Positions 55,146 to 63,339 of a DNA stretch of 64,000 nucleotides are shown here, in pieces (positions within the stretch are counted from its first letter, which is position 1; the number at the start of each line of letters is the position of its first letter). The notes beneath the pieces are model-generated. The model ran no database searches, was not told the origin of the DNA, and saw nothing but the letters and a program-made list of their open reading frames with translations. Origin of the DNA: an uncultured Pseudomonadota bacterium (lineage in GTDB: Bacteria; Pseudomonadota; Gammaproteobacteria; Burkholderiales; SG8-39); assembly GCA_903829815.1 (NCBI GenBank), contig CAIKRR010000077.1:1-64000 (forward strand). Direction: 5' to 3'. A program made the translations under genes and the position numbers.

Positions 55146-58100
55146 ATGGCTTTGTCTATTCTGTCACCTGCCAGCTACTCAACTGCTTACGGCGCGGCCG
55201 GGGCAGCACCGAGCCCGATGTCGGCGGCAGCGGCATTGCGCGCACTGTCGGCACACACCTTGCGCACGGTAGCGATCGCCGATTCGGTGGCCAACATCCA
55301 GAAGAATATCGATGCACTGGTGAAAAATTCCAGTGCAATCAGCAGCCTGAGCGCATCCGACGGCACCGCCATCACGATGACGGCAACCCAGCTGCAAGCG
55401 GGATCGGGCCTTGTGAGCCGCTGGTCCGGCACGGCGGGCAACAGCATCGAGGTATCGGCTGCAAGCGCGACCCAGGCTCTGGCGATAACCGGCGACCGAC
55501 GCTTCAACGCGGTCAACCTCATTCACGTCACCGACACCAGCGTGAATGTGCAACGCAATATCGACGCGCTGAATGCCCTTGCCGGCACTGGCGGACGCCT
55601 TGCATCGATCACGCAGACCGGTGCGACCACCGCAATCAATCTCACTGCCGGTCAGTTCAGTGCCGATGGCAACGCCCTGGCAAAGATCCGGAATGGGGCT
55701 TACGCACTGGCGATCACCGGCGCGAGCGTAGACCAGGCGCTGAGCTACGCAAGCAACCAGCGGATACGTTCGGTAGCCGTCCGCGACTCGAGCAGCGCGA
55801 TCGCAGGCAATCTGGATGCACTCCAGGGAATGGGGCTGCAGGTCAAGACGATCACCGCGACCGACAGCAACGCCATGCAGGTGCAGGCGAGGCAGGTCGC
55901 AGGCGACGCGCTGGTTCTTGGCAAGGTCCTGAGCGGCTACCATTTGCAGGTGCTGGGTGCAACGGCCTCTCAGATGTCCAGCCTGAGCCGGAATACGAAA
56001 GTGGTGTCGATCGATCTGGTGGACAGCGCAGCCAACCTGTCGGGCAACTGGAACCTCCTGCAACGATTGGGGAACCAGATCTCTTCGATCACGGTCACCG
56101 ACCCAGGCGACGCCATCGATCTGAGCGCCGATCAGTATCTTGCCAGCACGACCCTGCTCAGCCGCCTTGACCAGACGCCGGGCAGCTGGTCTCTGGCAGT
56201 CTCGGGAACTGCTGCCAGTGAAGCCCTCGAACTGGCAGCAAGCTCCGACAGAATAACGAGCGTTGCGATCAATGACAGCGGCGCCCAGGTGTCGGCAAAC
56301 CTCTCCGACCTGCAAAGCCTGTTTGACCAGGGACGACTGGCCAGCATCGCGCTCAAGGCTCGCGGGTCGCAATTGAGCCTCCAGCAGAGTGACCTCACCG
56401 CGCATGCCGACGTTCTCGGCAAGATTGCCGGCAACGCCTACGGGCTGTCAGTCTCGGGGCTGACGGCCAGCGCGGCTCAAACCCTGCTCGCCACCAATCC
56501 TCATGCCAACCAGGTCGGTGTAACCGATACCGCGGCCAATATAGTCTCGAACCTCGAGGCGCTTTCGACCATGGGCCGGCGCCTGAGCGCGATCGTGCAG
56601 GGCGATACGGGTTCACCCCTGGACATGACCATGCAGAGCTGGCTGGGCCACCGCGACGTGCTGGCCAAGGTTCAGGGCGGATACACCGCGACACTGACCT
56701 CGGTGACGGCCGACCGGGCCGTCGCACTGGCAGGCGACCCGCGCGTCGTGGGCATGGCCATCAGCGATACCGCGGCCAATCTGTCAAAGCGCTGGGATTC
56801 GATCCGCAGCATCGAGAATCTGGTCACCGGGATATCCGCAAGCGATTCGGGCACCGTACAGTTGAGTGCGTCACGTTATCTGGCAGGACAACGCGAAGGA
56901 CTCCTCGCCCATCTGGACTCGTCGACATCCATCGCCGTGACTGGCGCAAGCGTGGCGCAGGCTACTGCAATAGCCGGCACCGGCGCGGTCACTCACATCG
57001 CCATCGAAGATACCGGAACCAACATCGCCAGTCATCTGGCCGACCTCGCGACGCTCCAGTCCGGTGGCCACTTGACCGGTATACGGCAAATGGCCGTGAT
57101 TGCGCCTTTCACGATGTCCTATGCAAGTCTTGCATCGAACCAGCAGGTGCTCGACCTCATCAACGGCGGCAACTACACCCTGAACATCACCGACATCGGA
57201 GCGGCAGACGCAGGAACCCTTGCCGCGTCCAATCGTCGCGTCACCAGCATGACGGTGAGCGATGACAGCACCGGCATCGCGGCCAACCTCACCGCGCTGG
57301 CCGGACTGGGAAAGAAGCTCTCGGCGATCCGGCAGACCGACACCGGCACCGCGCTGCGTCTGTCGGAAAGCACTTTCATCAACAATGCAACCACGCTCGA
57401 CCGGATTGCCGGCGGGTACCTTGCCGAGGTCAGCGCAGTGAGTGCGGGGCATGCGTCAACGATCGCGGCGAATGCTCATGTGGCCTCGCTCGAAATCAGC
57501 GACAGCGGTGCCCACCTGTCGGCCAATTGGGACACCCTCGCAGGCCTTGGAACCAAACTCTCGGGTGCAGCAGTCAGCCAGACCGACAGCAGTGCGCTCG
57601 CGCTCAGCGCAAATCAGGTTCTGGATGAGGCAGCTTTGTTCGTCAACCTTGCCACCCCCTACACCATCAACGTGATCAACGCGACGGCCGCCCAGGCAAG
57701 CACGATCAGCACCGGTGATCAGGCAAGCGCGGTGGATTCCATAGCGGTCAGCGACACAGCGGCCGGGATCGACGGGCAACTGGCCGCACTCAACCAGAAC
57801 GGTCTGGTCAGCGCGATACGGATTACCGATGCTGCCACGGGGACGCCGCTGCAGATCGATGCAGCGCAACTGGATGACTACGCGCCGCTCCTGCACAAGA
57901 TCAACGGGGGCCACTACCCGCTCGCCATCAATGCGGCACTCGCCGCGAATGCAGCGACGCTTGCGGCGAACGCCGACGTGGCACGACTCTCGGTCACCGA
58001 CTCGAGCACGCAGATTGCGGCAAACTTCGACACGCTTGCCGGCATTGGCACGCTGCGCGGGGTCACCCTCACCGATCCAGGAGGCACGATCGCACTCAGC

Positions 58101-58661
58101 CAGCAGCAGATGCTTGATCATGCAGCGCTGCTCGGCAAGATATCGACCGACCATTCGGTGAGCGTGTCGGACGTCACGATGGGATACCTGCAGAGCTTTG
58201 CCGCCAACGATCACGTGACTTCGATGGCGATCGCCGACTCCAGTGCCAACGTATCGGCCGGATTCGATGAGCTTGCCGAACTGGGTAGCTCGGTCAGTTC
58301 GATCACGCTCGATGACAGCAGCGTGCCGCTTGCCCTCACCGATTCGCAGTGGCAATCCGGATCTGCGGTTCTCGCCATGCTGGCCGCGGGAAGTTCGGTG
58401 GTACTGAGCGATGTGCTCGCGGCCGATACGCAGGTGGCCGCTGCCGACCCGCTCATCGCGACAATGGCCGTGGCAGACACGGCCGATGGGATCGCGAGCA
58501 ACTGGGACAGCCTGGTTGCGCTGTTTGGCACGACCCCGGGCAAGCTCGCATCGATCGATGTCAGCGACAACAACCCGGTGACGCTGAGCGCCGATCAGAT
58601 CACGGCAGGGGCTTCGATGATCGCGACTCTGCTGCCGGATGCGGTGATCCAGTCGACCTGA
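55146..58661 (+). CDS. Large repetitive protein: about fourteen repeats of about 80 residues
   Basis: The 1171-residue protein is almost wholly degenerate tandem repeats. Each unit follows the scheme V/I-x-D-[ST]-x-A-x-[IL]-x-x-N-x-x-x-L ... L-x-[SG]-I-x-x-x-D-x-G ... L-x-L-[ST]-x-x-Q ... VLxKIxGxYxLxVxGxTAxxAxxLAxxxxVxS. Units begin near SVAINDSGAQ, QVGVTDTAAN, SMTVSDDSTG, SLEISDSGAH, SIAVSDTAAG, SMAIADSSAN and others; the last is short. The composition (Ser, Thr, Ala, Gly, Asp; no Cys) fits an extracellular beta-solenoid or adhesin. Similar repeats occur in large RTX-type secreted proteins of proteobacteria, as I recall. No Sec signal, RTX nonapeptides, anchor or secretion genes are seen here. 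Function unknown. Confidence 0.85.
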   Translation: MALSILSPASYSTAYGAAGAAPSPMSAAAALRALSAHTLRTVAIADSVANIQKNIDALVKNSSAISSLSASDGTAITMTATQLQAGSGLVSRWSGTAGNSIEVSAASATQALAITGDRRFNAVNLIHVTDTSVNVQRNIDALNALAGTGGRLASITQTGATTAINLTAGQFSADGNALAKIRNGAYALAITGASVDQALSYASNQRIRSVAVRDSSSAIAGNLDALQGMGLQVKTITATDSNAMQVQARQVAGDALVLGKVLSGYHLQVLGATASQMSSLSRNTKVVSIDLVDSAANLSGNWNLLQRLGNQISSITVTDPGDAIDLSADQYLASTTLLSRLDQTPGSWSLAVSGTAASEALELAASSDRITSVAINDSGAQVSANLSDLQSLFDQGRLASIALKARGSQLSLQQSDLTAHADVLGKIAGNAYGLSVSGLTASAAQTLLATNPHANQVGVTDTAANIVSNLEALSTMGRRLSAIVQGDTGSPLDMTMQSWLGHRDVLAKVQGGYTATLTSVTADRAVALAGDPRVVGMAISDTAANLSKRWDSIRSIENLVTGISASDSGTVQLSASRYLAGQREGLLAHLDSSTSIAVTGASVAQATAIAGTGAVTHIAIEDTGTNIASHLADLATLQSGGHLTGIRQMAVIAPFTMSYASLASNQQVLDLINGGNYTLNITDIGAADAGTLAASNRRVTSMTVSDDSTGIAANLTALAGLGKKLSAIRQTDTGTALRLSESTFINNATTLDRIAGGYLAEVSAVSAGHASTIAANAHVASLEISDSGAHLSANWDTLAGLGTKLSGAAVSQTDSSALALSANQVLDEAALFVNLATPYTINVINATAAQASTISTGDQASAVDSIAVSDTAAGIDGQLAALNQNGLVSAIRITDAATGTPLQIDAAQLDDYAPLLHKINGGHYPLAINAALAANAATLAANADVARLSVTDSSTQIAANFDTLAGIGTLRGVTLTDPGGTIALSQQQMLDHAALLGKISTDHSVSVSDVTMGYLQSFAANDHVTSMAIADSSANVSAGFDELAELGSSVSSITLDDSSVPLALTDSQWQSGSAVLAMLAAGSSVVLSDVLAADTQVAAADPLIATMAVADTADGIASNWDSLVALFGTTPGKLASIDVSDNNPVTLSADQITAGASMIATLLPDAVIQST
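55266..58661 (+). repeat. Protein-level tandem repeat array, 13 full units plus one partial
   Basis: Units of roughly 77-86 codons follow one another without spacers from about residue 41 to the C-terminus. They are strongly diverged at DNA level (no long identical stretches), so this is an old expansion rather than a recent duplication. Only the pairs of D-[ST]-x-A/S and the L-x-L-[ST] strand are kept in nearly all units. Confidence 0.85.
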
Positions 58662-58684
58662 TCCGTCGAGCACCGCCCGACGGA
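58662..58684 (+). terminator. Hairpin directly after the repeat protein stop
   Basis: TCCGTCG and CGACGGA form a seven-pair stem around a nine-base loop starting right after the stop codon. No T-run follows. It is a possible terminator separating the repeat protein from the next gene. Confidence 0.4.
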
Positions 58685-58742
58685 CAGCCTCTGAGGCATA
58701 CTTGCGTGCAAAGGTCGCTCACAGACCTGTGGAGACAAGCAC

Positions 58743-60011
58743 ATGACGAATCGACGCACGCACGTTGACCGGGCTATCGCCCGACCCTCGAAAATCCCGG
58801 GACACCTGATCTCGGGTGTGCTGGCCGCAACCTTCGCCCTGACACAGGGAGCGCTTGCGCAAACCGCGACACCGGGATCAACGCCAGTCCCCAGCCAAGG
58901 TCCGATCAAGGTCGGGTTCGTGTCAACACTCTCGGGGGCCAACGGCGCGCTCGGCGTCGAGATCCGGGACGGCTACCTGATCGGCATGAAGCATCTGGGA
59001 AACAAGGTCGGCGGCATCGAGGTGACAACCCTGATGCGTGATGACCAGTTCAGCACGGACACAGGCAAGCAGATCGTCGAGCGTCTCATCCGCCAGGACA
59101 AGGTGGACTTCCTCACTGGCCTGGTCTTCTCCAACATCATGCTGGCCGTGGCCCCGGCAATCTTCGAGAGCCAGACCCCTTACGTGAGTTCGAATGCCGG
59201 CCCGACGCTGCTTGCAGGCAAGGACTGCAGCCCGTGGTTTTCAAGCGTTGCGTGGCCCAACGACGCCTATCACGAGGCAGCTGGCAAGAACGCGTCGGAC
59301 AAGGGTTTTCGCCAGGTAGCGATGATCGCGCCCAACTACCCGGCAGGCCGTGACGCCATCGGCGGGTTCAAGCGTTTCTACACCGGGCGTCTGGGGGAGG
59401 AGATATACCCGCGCCTGGGACAACTGGACTATGCCGCCGAGATTGCCCAGTTGCGTGCATCACGGCCTGACGCGGTATACGCCTTCATGCCTGGCTCGAT
59501 GGGCATCAACTTCATCAAGCAGTTCGTCGCAGCCGGACTCTCCCGCGATATCCAGCTGCTGGTGCCAGGGACATCCTCAGACGAAGACGTCATCCGCGCC
59601 GTCGGTGAGCCGATGATCGGTCTGTACGCAACGGCGCACTGGACACACGATCAGGACAACGCCGTGTCACGACGCTTTGTCGCCGACTTCGAGCAGGCCT
59701 ACGCTCGTCTGCCGACCATGTACGCAGCGCAGGGCTACGACAGCGCATTGATGCTCGATGCCGTGGTGCGCAAGGTGCAGGGTCGCGTCACCGACAAGGA
59801 GGCCATGAAAGATGCGCTGCGAAGCGTGCGTTTTGCCTCGGTACGTGGCGAATTCCGCTTCAACAACAATGGCTTCCCGATCCAGGACTACTTTTTGCGC
59901 CAGATCGGCCGAGACGCACGTGGCCGGATCACCAGCCGGACCATCGGAACGGTGTTCACCAATCACGGTGACAGTTATGCCCGCGAATGCCCATTGCCGC
60001 AACCGCGATGA
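58743..60011 (+). CDS. Liv-type ABC transporter substrate-binding protein (orphan LivK)
   Basis: The 422-residue receptor has a Sec signal peptide (core ISGVLAATFALTQGALA) cut near ALAQ. The Peripla_BP_6 fold is seen in IKVGFVSTLSGANGALGVEIRDGYLIGMKHLGNKVGG, DFLTGLVFSNIMLAVAPAIFES and VAMIAPNYPAGRDAIGGFKRFY. The ATG at 58743 follows GGAGAC. No permease or ATPase gene is adjacent. The first Liv transporter (1456-4838) lacks a receptor, so this could be its partner, but distance makes that a guess. A TctC receptor gene follows 141 bases downstream. Confidence 0.9.
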   Translation: MTNRRTHVDRAIARPSKIPGHLISGVLAATFALTQGALAQTATPGSTPVPSQGPIKVGFVSTLSGANGALGVEIRDGYLIGMKHLGNKVGGIEVTTLMRDDQFSTDTGKQIVERLIRQDKVDFLTGLVFSNIMLAVAPAIFESQTPYVSSNAGPTLLAGKDCSPWFSSVAWPNDAYHEAAGKNASDKGFRQVAMIAPNYPAGRDAIGGFKRFYTGRLGEEIYPRLGQLDYAAEIAQLRASRPDAVYAFMPGSMGINFIKQFVAAGLSRDIQLLVPGTSSDEDVIRAVGEPMIGLYATAHWTHDQDNAVSRRFVADFEQAYARLPTMYAAQGYDSALMLDAVVRKVQGRVTDKEAMKDALRSVRFASVRGEFRFNNNGFPIQDYFLRQIGRDARGRITSRTIGTVFTNHGDSYARECPLPQPR

Positions 60012-60152
60012 GCGGGCCAGCCCTGATCTGGAGGACAATGCCATCCGGATCAGGCAGCGGCCCCTGCCAGTGAAACGGCAAGGGCGTGCCCGAGATGAAC
60101 CCGTCTCGGGTCGGGGCCCTGCCCGGCTCGATGACCTGCGGAGAGATGCAAC

Positions 60153-61136
60153 ATGAAAGGCCCTGCCAGGCACGCTGCCCTGATGCTGGCGAGCATCACA
60201 TCGCTGCTGTGCCCGAGCGGCAGTTGGGCCCAGTCGGGCACCTACCCGAGCAGGCCCATCAGGCTGGTGGTGCCATACCCGCCCGGCGGTGCCATCGACC
60301 CGATCGCCCGCATGCTCATACAGCGCATGGACGAGTCCTGGAACCAGCCGGTGGTGATCGACAACAAGCCCGGCGCCGGGACACTCATCGGTACCGACTT
60401 CGTGGCAAAGTCGGCCCCCGACGGCCACACTCTGGGGCTGGTAGCCACCAGTTTCACAGTGCTCCCTTCCGTTCACGTGAAGATGCCTTTCGACCCGGTG
60501 AAGGACTTTGCCCCGATTGGGCTGGTGGCCTACATACCGCTGATGCTCGTTGTCAATCCGCAGGTGCCTGCACAGTCCGTCACCGAGCTGATCGAACTGG
60601 CGAAAGCGAAGCCGGGTCAACTGTACTTTTCATCGGTGGGCAATGGCACCAGCCAGCATCTGGCGGGCGAACTGTTCAAATCGATGGCAGGCGTGAATAT
60701 CGTTCACATTCCGTACAAGGGCAGCGGCCCCTCGACGATGAGCGTCGTGGGTGGTGAGACCTCGATGACCATCGACACCGTTTTTCTCATGGCCCCGCTC
60801 ATCAAGGCAGGAAAACTCCGTGCGCTCGCCAGTGCCGGAGCACGCCGGGCGCCACTCGCCCCCGATGTACCAACGCTCGCCGAATCGGGGTTGCCTGGCT
60901 ACGACGTGGCAACCTGGGTTGGACTGCTTGCACCGGCTGGCACACCGAGTGAGGCGATACAGAAGTGGAACCACCACATCAACCGCCTGCTGCAGATCCC
61001 CGAGATGCGCGCGCAACAGATGAGCCAGGGCATGCAGCCCGCCGGTGGCACACCCGAACAGTTTGGTGATCTGATCCGTTCGGAGGTGACACGCTGGGGC
61101 AAGGTGGCGCGTCAGGCGGGCCTCGCACCCGATTGA
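60153..61136 (+). CDS. Bug/TctC-family periplasmic solute-binding protein
   Basis: The 327-residue receptor has a short signal peptide (HAALMLASITSLLCPSGSWA). YPSRPIRLVVPYPPGGAIDPIARML begins the mature domain, followed by VIDNKPGAGTLIGTDFVAKSAPDGHTL, HIPYKGSGPSTMSVVGGE and LAPDVPTLAESGLPGYDV. It is a textbook-length member. It is the fourth TctC receptor in the window without TctA/TctB. It may be co-transcribed with the orphan LivK before it. Confidence 0.92.
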   Translation: MKGPARHAALMLASITSLLCPSGSWAQSGTYPSRPIRLVVPYPPGGAIDPIARMLIQRMDESWNQPVVIDNKPGAGTLIGTDFVAKSAPDGHTLGLVATSFTVLPSVHVKMPFDPVKDFAPIGLVAYIPLMLVVNPQVPAQSVTELIELAKAKPGQLYFSSVGNGTSQHLAGELFKSMAGVNIVHIPYKGSGPSTMSVVGGETSMTIDTVFLMAPLIKAGKLRALASAGARRAPLAPDVPTLAESGLPGYDVATWVGLLAPAGTPSEAIQKWNHHINRLLQIPEMRAQQMSQGMQPAGGTPEQFGDLIRSEVTRWGKVARQAGLAPD

Positions 61137-61179
61137 GAAGACGCCGAACGCACGGCCCTGACATGACCGGAGGAAATCA

Positions 61180-61731
61180 ATGGCACTGGTAGTGAAGAAA
61201 TGGCACAGCGATGTGCGTCCGCGCGACGATGGCGCTTATGTCGATATCGTCGCACGTCAGGCGGGTCTCATCTCGTGGCTTCTGGCTTTGCTCAAGGTCG
61301 ATCCCCAGTACACCCTCAGGATCACGTTCGACAAGGTGATCTATGAGGCACGGAGTGTCTTTGGCTATCAGCGCGTGGTGTTGCCGATCGCCTCGGTGAG
61401 TTCGCTGCACTTCGGCTACGCCAAGCCGTGGAAATGGGTGCTGTTCTGGCTCGTGATCTTCAGCGCTTCGGCCAGACTCGCATGGACACTTGATTACCCG
61501 GTGAGTGCCGGGCTTCTGGTACTGGCCGGACTGGTCGTGGCCATGCTTGTCCTCATTTTCAAGCGCTCGCTCGCGATCGGCATTCGCGAACAGGATGGGC
61601 ATGATTACTCGCTGCAACTGAAGCGCTCGGTGATCGAAGGGCAGGAAATCAACGAGAAAGCGCTCGAGCGCATCACCGAAATCGTGGTCGCGATCGTGGA
61701 TCGACATCATGAGAAACCCGTCACGCCATGA
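61180..61731 (+). CDS. Small membrane protein with two central TM helices, unknown function
   Basis: The 183-residue protein has no family I recognise. Residues 1-85 are a soluble beta-rich region resembling a PH-like domain (YTLRITFDKVIYEARSVFGYQRVVLPIASVSSLHFGY). Two adjacent hydrophobic helices follow (about 87-105 and 109-127). The C-terminal part continues the beta pattern (SLAIGIREQDGHDYSLQLKRSVIEGQEINEKALERITEIV). The layout suggests membrane-anchored PH-like halves. The ATG follows GGAGGAAA. Its stop overlaps the next gene in ATGA, so the two products probably work together. Confidence 0.75.
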   Translation: MALVVKKWHSDVRPRDDGAYVDIVARQAGLISWLLALLKVDPQYTLRITFDKVIYEARSVFGYQRVVLPIASVSSLHFGYAKPWKWVLFWLVIFSASARLAWTLDYPVSAGLLVLAGLVVAMLVLIFKRSLAIGIREQDGHDYSLQLKRSVIEGQEINEKALERITEIVVAIVDRHHEKPVTP

Positions 61732-62378
61732 ACGTGCCCGACGTGTCAAAGGCCGAGCTTGAACAGGGAGCGCCGCCCGTTCTTGATCTGCAACCCCGCC
61801 TTGGGCCATCGCTCGACCCAGCCACAGGTTCCGCAATCGGCGCCGAATCGGACACGCCGGGCACAGCGTCGCTGGCCCGAGACCTGCTGGCTGTCGTCAT
61901 TGCCATGGCAATGCTGATCGGGACATGGTCGCTGGTATTCGCGGAACCGCCAGAAGGCCTGCTCGACAACCCGATGCTTCAGCGCCTGTCCACCCTGCTG
62001 CAGGGGGCAGTCACAGAATCCGGACACGCCACTGATGCGACGCCAACCGAGGCCGCTGATGCGAGCGATGCGCCGGCCCAAGCCGCTGCCGAGCACGAGG
62101 CAGAGTCCGGTGCACCGGCTGGTGATGTCAGCGTCAACCTCGTGAATGCAGGCAATCGCCCGATCATCGAGGTCAGGATCGCCTCATCGTCCGATCGAGC
62201 ATGGGGGCCCGACCTCCTGGGCGAAAACGTCGTCGCCGAGGGTGCGAGCATTCGTCTGAAGCCCGACGCCGCCAAGGGCTGCAGGTTCGACGTGCTGGTG
62301 CGGTTTGATGGTGGAGAGACCGACGAACGCCACGACCTGGACTTCTGTGTCATCGCGGAGTTGACCGTACCGCGCTGA
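61728..62378 (+). CDS. Membrane-anchored envelope protein with C-terminal small beta domain
   Basis: The 216-residue protein has a cytoplasmic N-terminus of about 50 residues, one membrane helix (LLAVVIAMAMLIGTWSLVFA), a disordered Ala/Glu/Thr-rich linker and a C-terminal domain of about 80 residues. The domain (VNLVNAGNRPIIEVRIASSSDRAWGPDLLGENVVAEGASIRLK, then CRFDVLVRFDGGE and DLDFC) resembles small secreted domains sometimes mislabelled argininosuccinate lyase or Tat-signal protein. Two cysteines could form a disulfide outside the cytoplasm. It is translationally coupled to the preceding membrane protein. Function unknown. Confidence 0.7.
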   Translation: MNVPDVSKAELEQGAPPVLDLQPRLGPSLDPATGSAIGAESDTPGTASLARDLLAVVIAMAMLIGTWSLVFAEPPEGLLDNPMLQRLSTLLQGAVTESGHATDATPTEAADASDAPAQAAAEHEAESGAPAGDVSVNLVNAGNRPIIEVRIASSSDRAWGPDLLGENVVAEGASIRLKPDAAKGCRFDVLVRFDGGETDERHDLDFCVIAELTVPR

Positions 62379-62514
62379 GTACCTCGCCCATTCATCCTGC
62401 CGATTTGCAACGCCCAGTCCGATCCAGTCGACTGCGGAGTGCGGTCATGACTGCCCGCACCCCGCTTACCATTCCACGCGGCAGCGCTGCTGCCAACTCC
62501 CCGCAGGTAAGCTC

Positions 62515-63330
62515 ATGAGCCACACGTTCGACGACATCCCCTATCGCACCATCGATGGCGAGACCTTGCTGGGGCGCCTCTATCGGCCGACAGCACAGGC
62601 CGCCGCGCTGGTCGTGGAAGTACATGGGGGGGCATGGACGCAAAACGATCGCCTCACCAACGTGCTGATGCACGAGCACCTGGCCGAGCAGGGCATCGCC
62701 GTATTCGCGATCGACTTTCGCATGGCACCAAAGCACCGTTATCCGGTAGCCGTGCGAGACATCAACTACGCCATCCGCTGGGTGCGATCCAACCTCGCCG
62801 CGCTCGGCCTGGCACCGCGTCTGGTTGGCGCTCTGGGCACCTCCAGTGGCGGACACCTCGCCACGCTGGCGGCCATCCGCCCTGATGATGCGATGTTCGT
62901 CGACCACGACCCGGCACTGGGCGAGGCGAATGCCCGCCTGGACTTCCTGATTGCCTGCTGGCCGATTCTGGACCCGCTGGCGCGGTACCACATGGCTCGC
63001 GCGCGCGGCCTGCAGAATTTGGTCAACAACCACCACGCCTTCTGGGCCGATGAGACCGCTATGGCGGAGGGCAATCCCTTCCTCAATGTGGATGCAGGTC
63101 GTGCCACCTGCATGCCCCCGATGCTGATCCTGCAAGGCACCGACGACGAAAACGTCGAGCACGAGCGCACCCATGCCTTTGCCAACGTCTATCGCAGTCG
63201 CGGTGGCCGGGTCGAGTACCACGCGTTCCTGGGCGAACCACATGCTTTCGTGGCCCGCAACGCCGGCAGCGAAGCGGCCAACCAGGCGCTTGCACGGATG
63301 AGCGAATTCGTCCATCACCAACTGGCCTGA
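62515..63330 (+). CDS. Alpha/beta hydrolase (HSL/carboxylesterase-like)
   Basis: The 271-residue hydrolase has the oxyanion motif HGG (residues 37-39) of the hormone-sensitive-lipase group. The nucleophile Ser110 lies in GTSSGGH. The acid is probably in LQGTDDENV and the base in LGEPHAFV. AIDFRMAPKHRYPVAVRDINYAIRWVR is a family landmark. It has no signal peptide. It acts on an ester or amide; kynurenine formamidase-like and esterase activities are both possible. Confidence 0.9.
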   Translation: MSHTFDDIPYRTIDGETLLGRLYRPTAQAAALVVEVHGGAWTQNDRLTNVLMHEHLAEQGIAVFAIDFRMAPKHRYPVAVRDINYAIRWVRSNLAALGLAPRLVGALGTSSGGHLATLAAIRPDDAMFVDHDPALGEANARLDFLIACWPILDPLARYHMARARGLQNLVNNHHAFWADETAMAEGNPFLNVDAGRATCMPPMLILQGTDDENVEHERTHAFANVYRSRGGRVEYHAFLGEPHAFVARNAGSEAANQALARMSEFVHHQLA

Positions 63331-63339
63331 GGCCGCGCC

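Noticed and set aside
55179-58673. Two long leftward frames opposite the repeat protein
   Set aside because: The repeated DNA pattern keeps the reverse frames open; their translations lack folds and are rich in Arg and Cys, and the plus frame shows clear protein-level periodicity.
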